Below are positions 8,465 through 8,534 of a stretch of 8,534 nt of DNA, piece after piece (position 1 is the first letter of the stretch; each line of letters begins with the position of its first letter). This stretch comes from Pseudovibrio sp. JCM 19062 (GTDB lineage: Bacteria; Pseudomonadota; Alphaproteobacteria; Rhizobiales; Stappiaceae), in assembly GCA_001310715.1 (NCBI GenBank), contig BAXV01000113.1:1-8534 (forward strand). Direction: 5' to 3'. Below the pieces are notes generated by a model. It worked only from the letters and a program-made list of their open reading frames with translations. It searched no databases and had not been told where the DNA came from. The position numbers and the translations under genes were made by a program.

Positions 8465-8534
8465 ATGAGTGGCATTAACGAACACAAATATGACAGTGGT
8501 GCCTATGAGAACAAATGGTTCGAAACCTTTGACG
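8465..8534 (+). CDS. Unrecognised protein, 3'-partial
   Basis: Only the first 23 codons are present (MSGINEHKYDSGAYENKWFE then TFD), open to the window edge. The N-terminus is polar with no signal peptide or membrane segment, so a cytoplasmic protein is likely. The start is supported by a good GAAGGGG ribosome binding site. It lies 121 bp after the P450 stop in the same direction and could belong to the same transcript, perhaps the same pathway. I do not recognise the family from so short a piece. Confidence 0.5.
   Translation, partial: MSGINEHKYDSGAYENKWFETFD

Overview
The window looks like a piece of an alphaproteobacterial chromosome, possibly marine. The grounds are a sulfolipid (SQDG) gene pair, a cyoABCD cytochrome bo3 quinol oxidase operon, an alphaproteobacterial-looking cytochrome P450, moderate G+C and tight head-to-tail gene packing. 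The genus cannot be named from the sequence alone.

Layout. (1) Bases 2-1155 (+) encode UDP-sulfoquinovose synthase SqdB, entered about nine codons after its start. It is followed, with an ATGA start/stop overlap, by a GT4-type glycosyltransferase (1152-2213) that is the likely SQDG synthase (SqdX-like). (2) On the minus strand, 6011 down to 2182, lies cyoA-cyoB-cyoC-cyoD, a complete four-subunit bo3 ubiquinol oxidase set with overlapping or nearly touching genes. The heme O synthase gene cyoE is not next to it. The cyoD tail overlaps the glycosyltransferase tail on opposite strands by 32 bp. (3) Bases 6178-6604 (-) encode a small NTF2/SnoaL-like protein. (4) A divergent intergenic region of about 350 bp (6605-6954) holds several inverted repeats and a possible 34-codon basic small ORF. 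(5) Bases 6955-8343 (+) encode a cytochrome P450. (6) Bases 8465-8534 (+) are the first 23 codons of an unrecognised gene.

The most striking property is the number of single-base reading-frame breaks. I count nine in five genes: sqdB one, cyoB four, cyoA one, the NTF2-like gene one, the P450 two. In each gene, adding or removing one base per break restores an uninterrupted protein of family-typical length with its catalytic residues intact. Most breaks sit in short homopolymers. This fits sequencing or assembly indels much better than gene decay, so these genes are annotated here as single restored CDSs. The breaks make several genes look split or truncated in a naive reading.

Functionally, SqdB makes UDP-sulfoquinovose and the GT4 enzyme probably moves sulfoquinovose to diacylglycerol to give a phosphate-free anionic membrane lipid. 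The Cyo complex oxidises ubiquinol, reduces oxygen to water and pumps protons. The P450 and the NTF2-like protein are divergently arranged around a repeat-rich region and may be co-regulated; their substrate is unknown. I see no CRISPR array, tRNA, rRNA, insertion sequence or convincing intrinsic terminator. I did not find a clearly new multi-gene system. The least explained parts are the divergent region at 6605-6954 and the unusual P450 active-site motifs.
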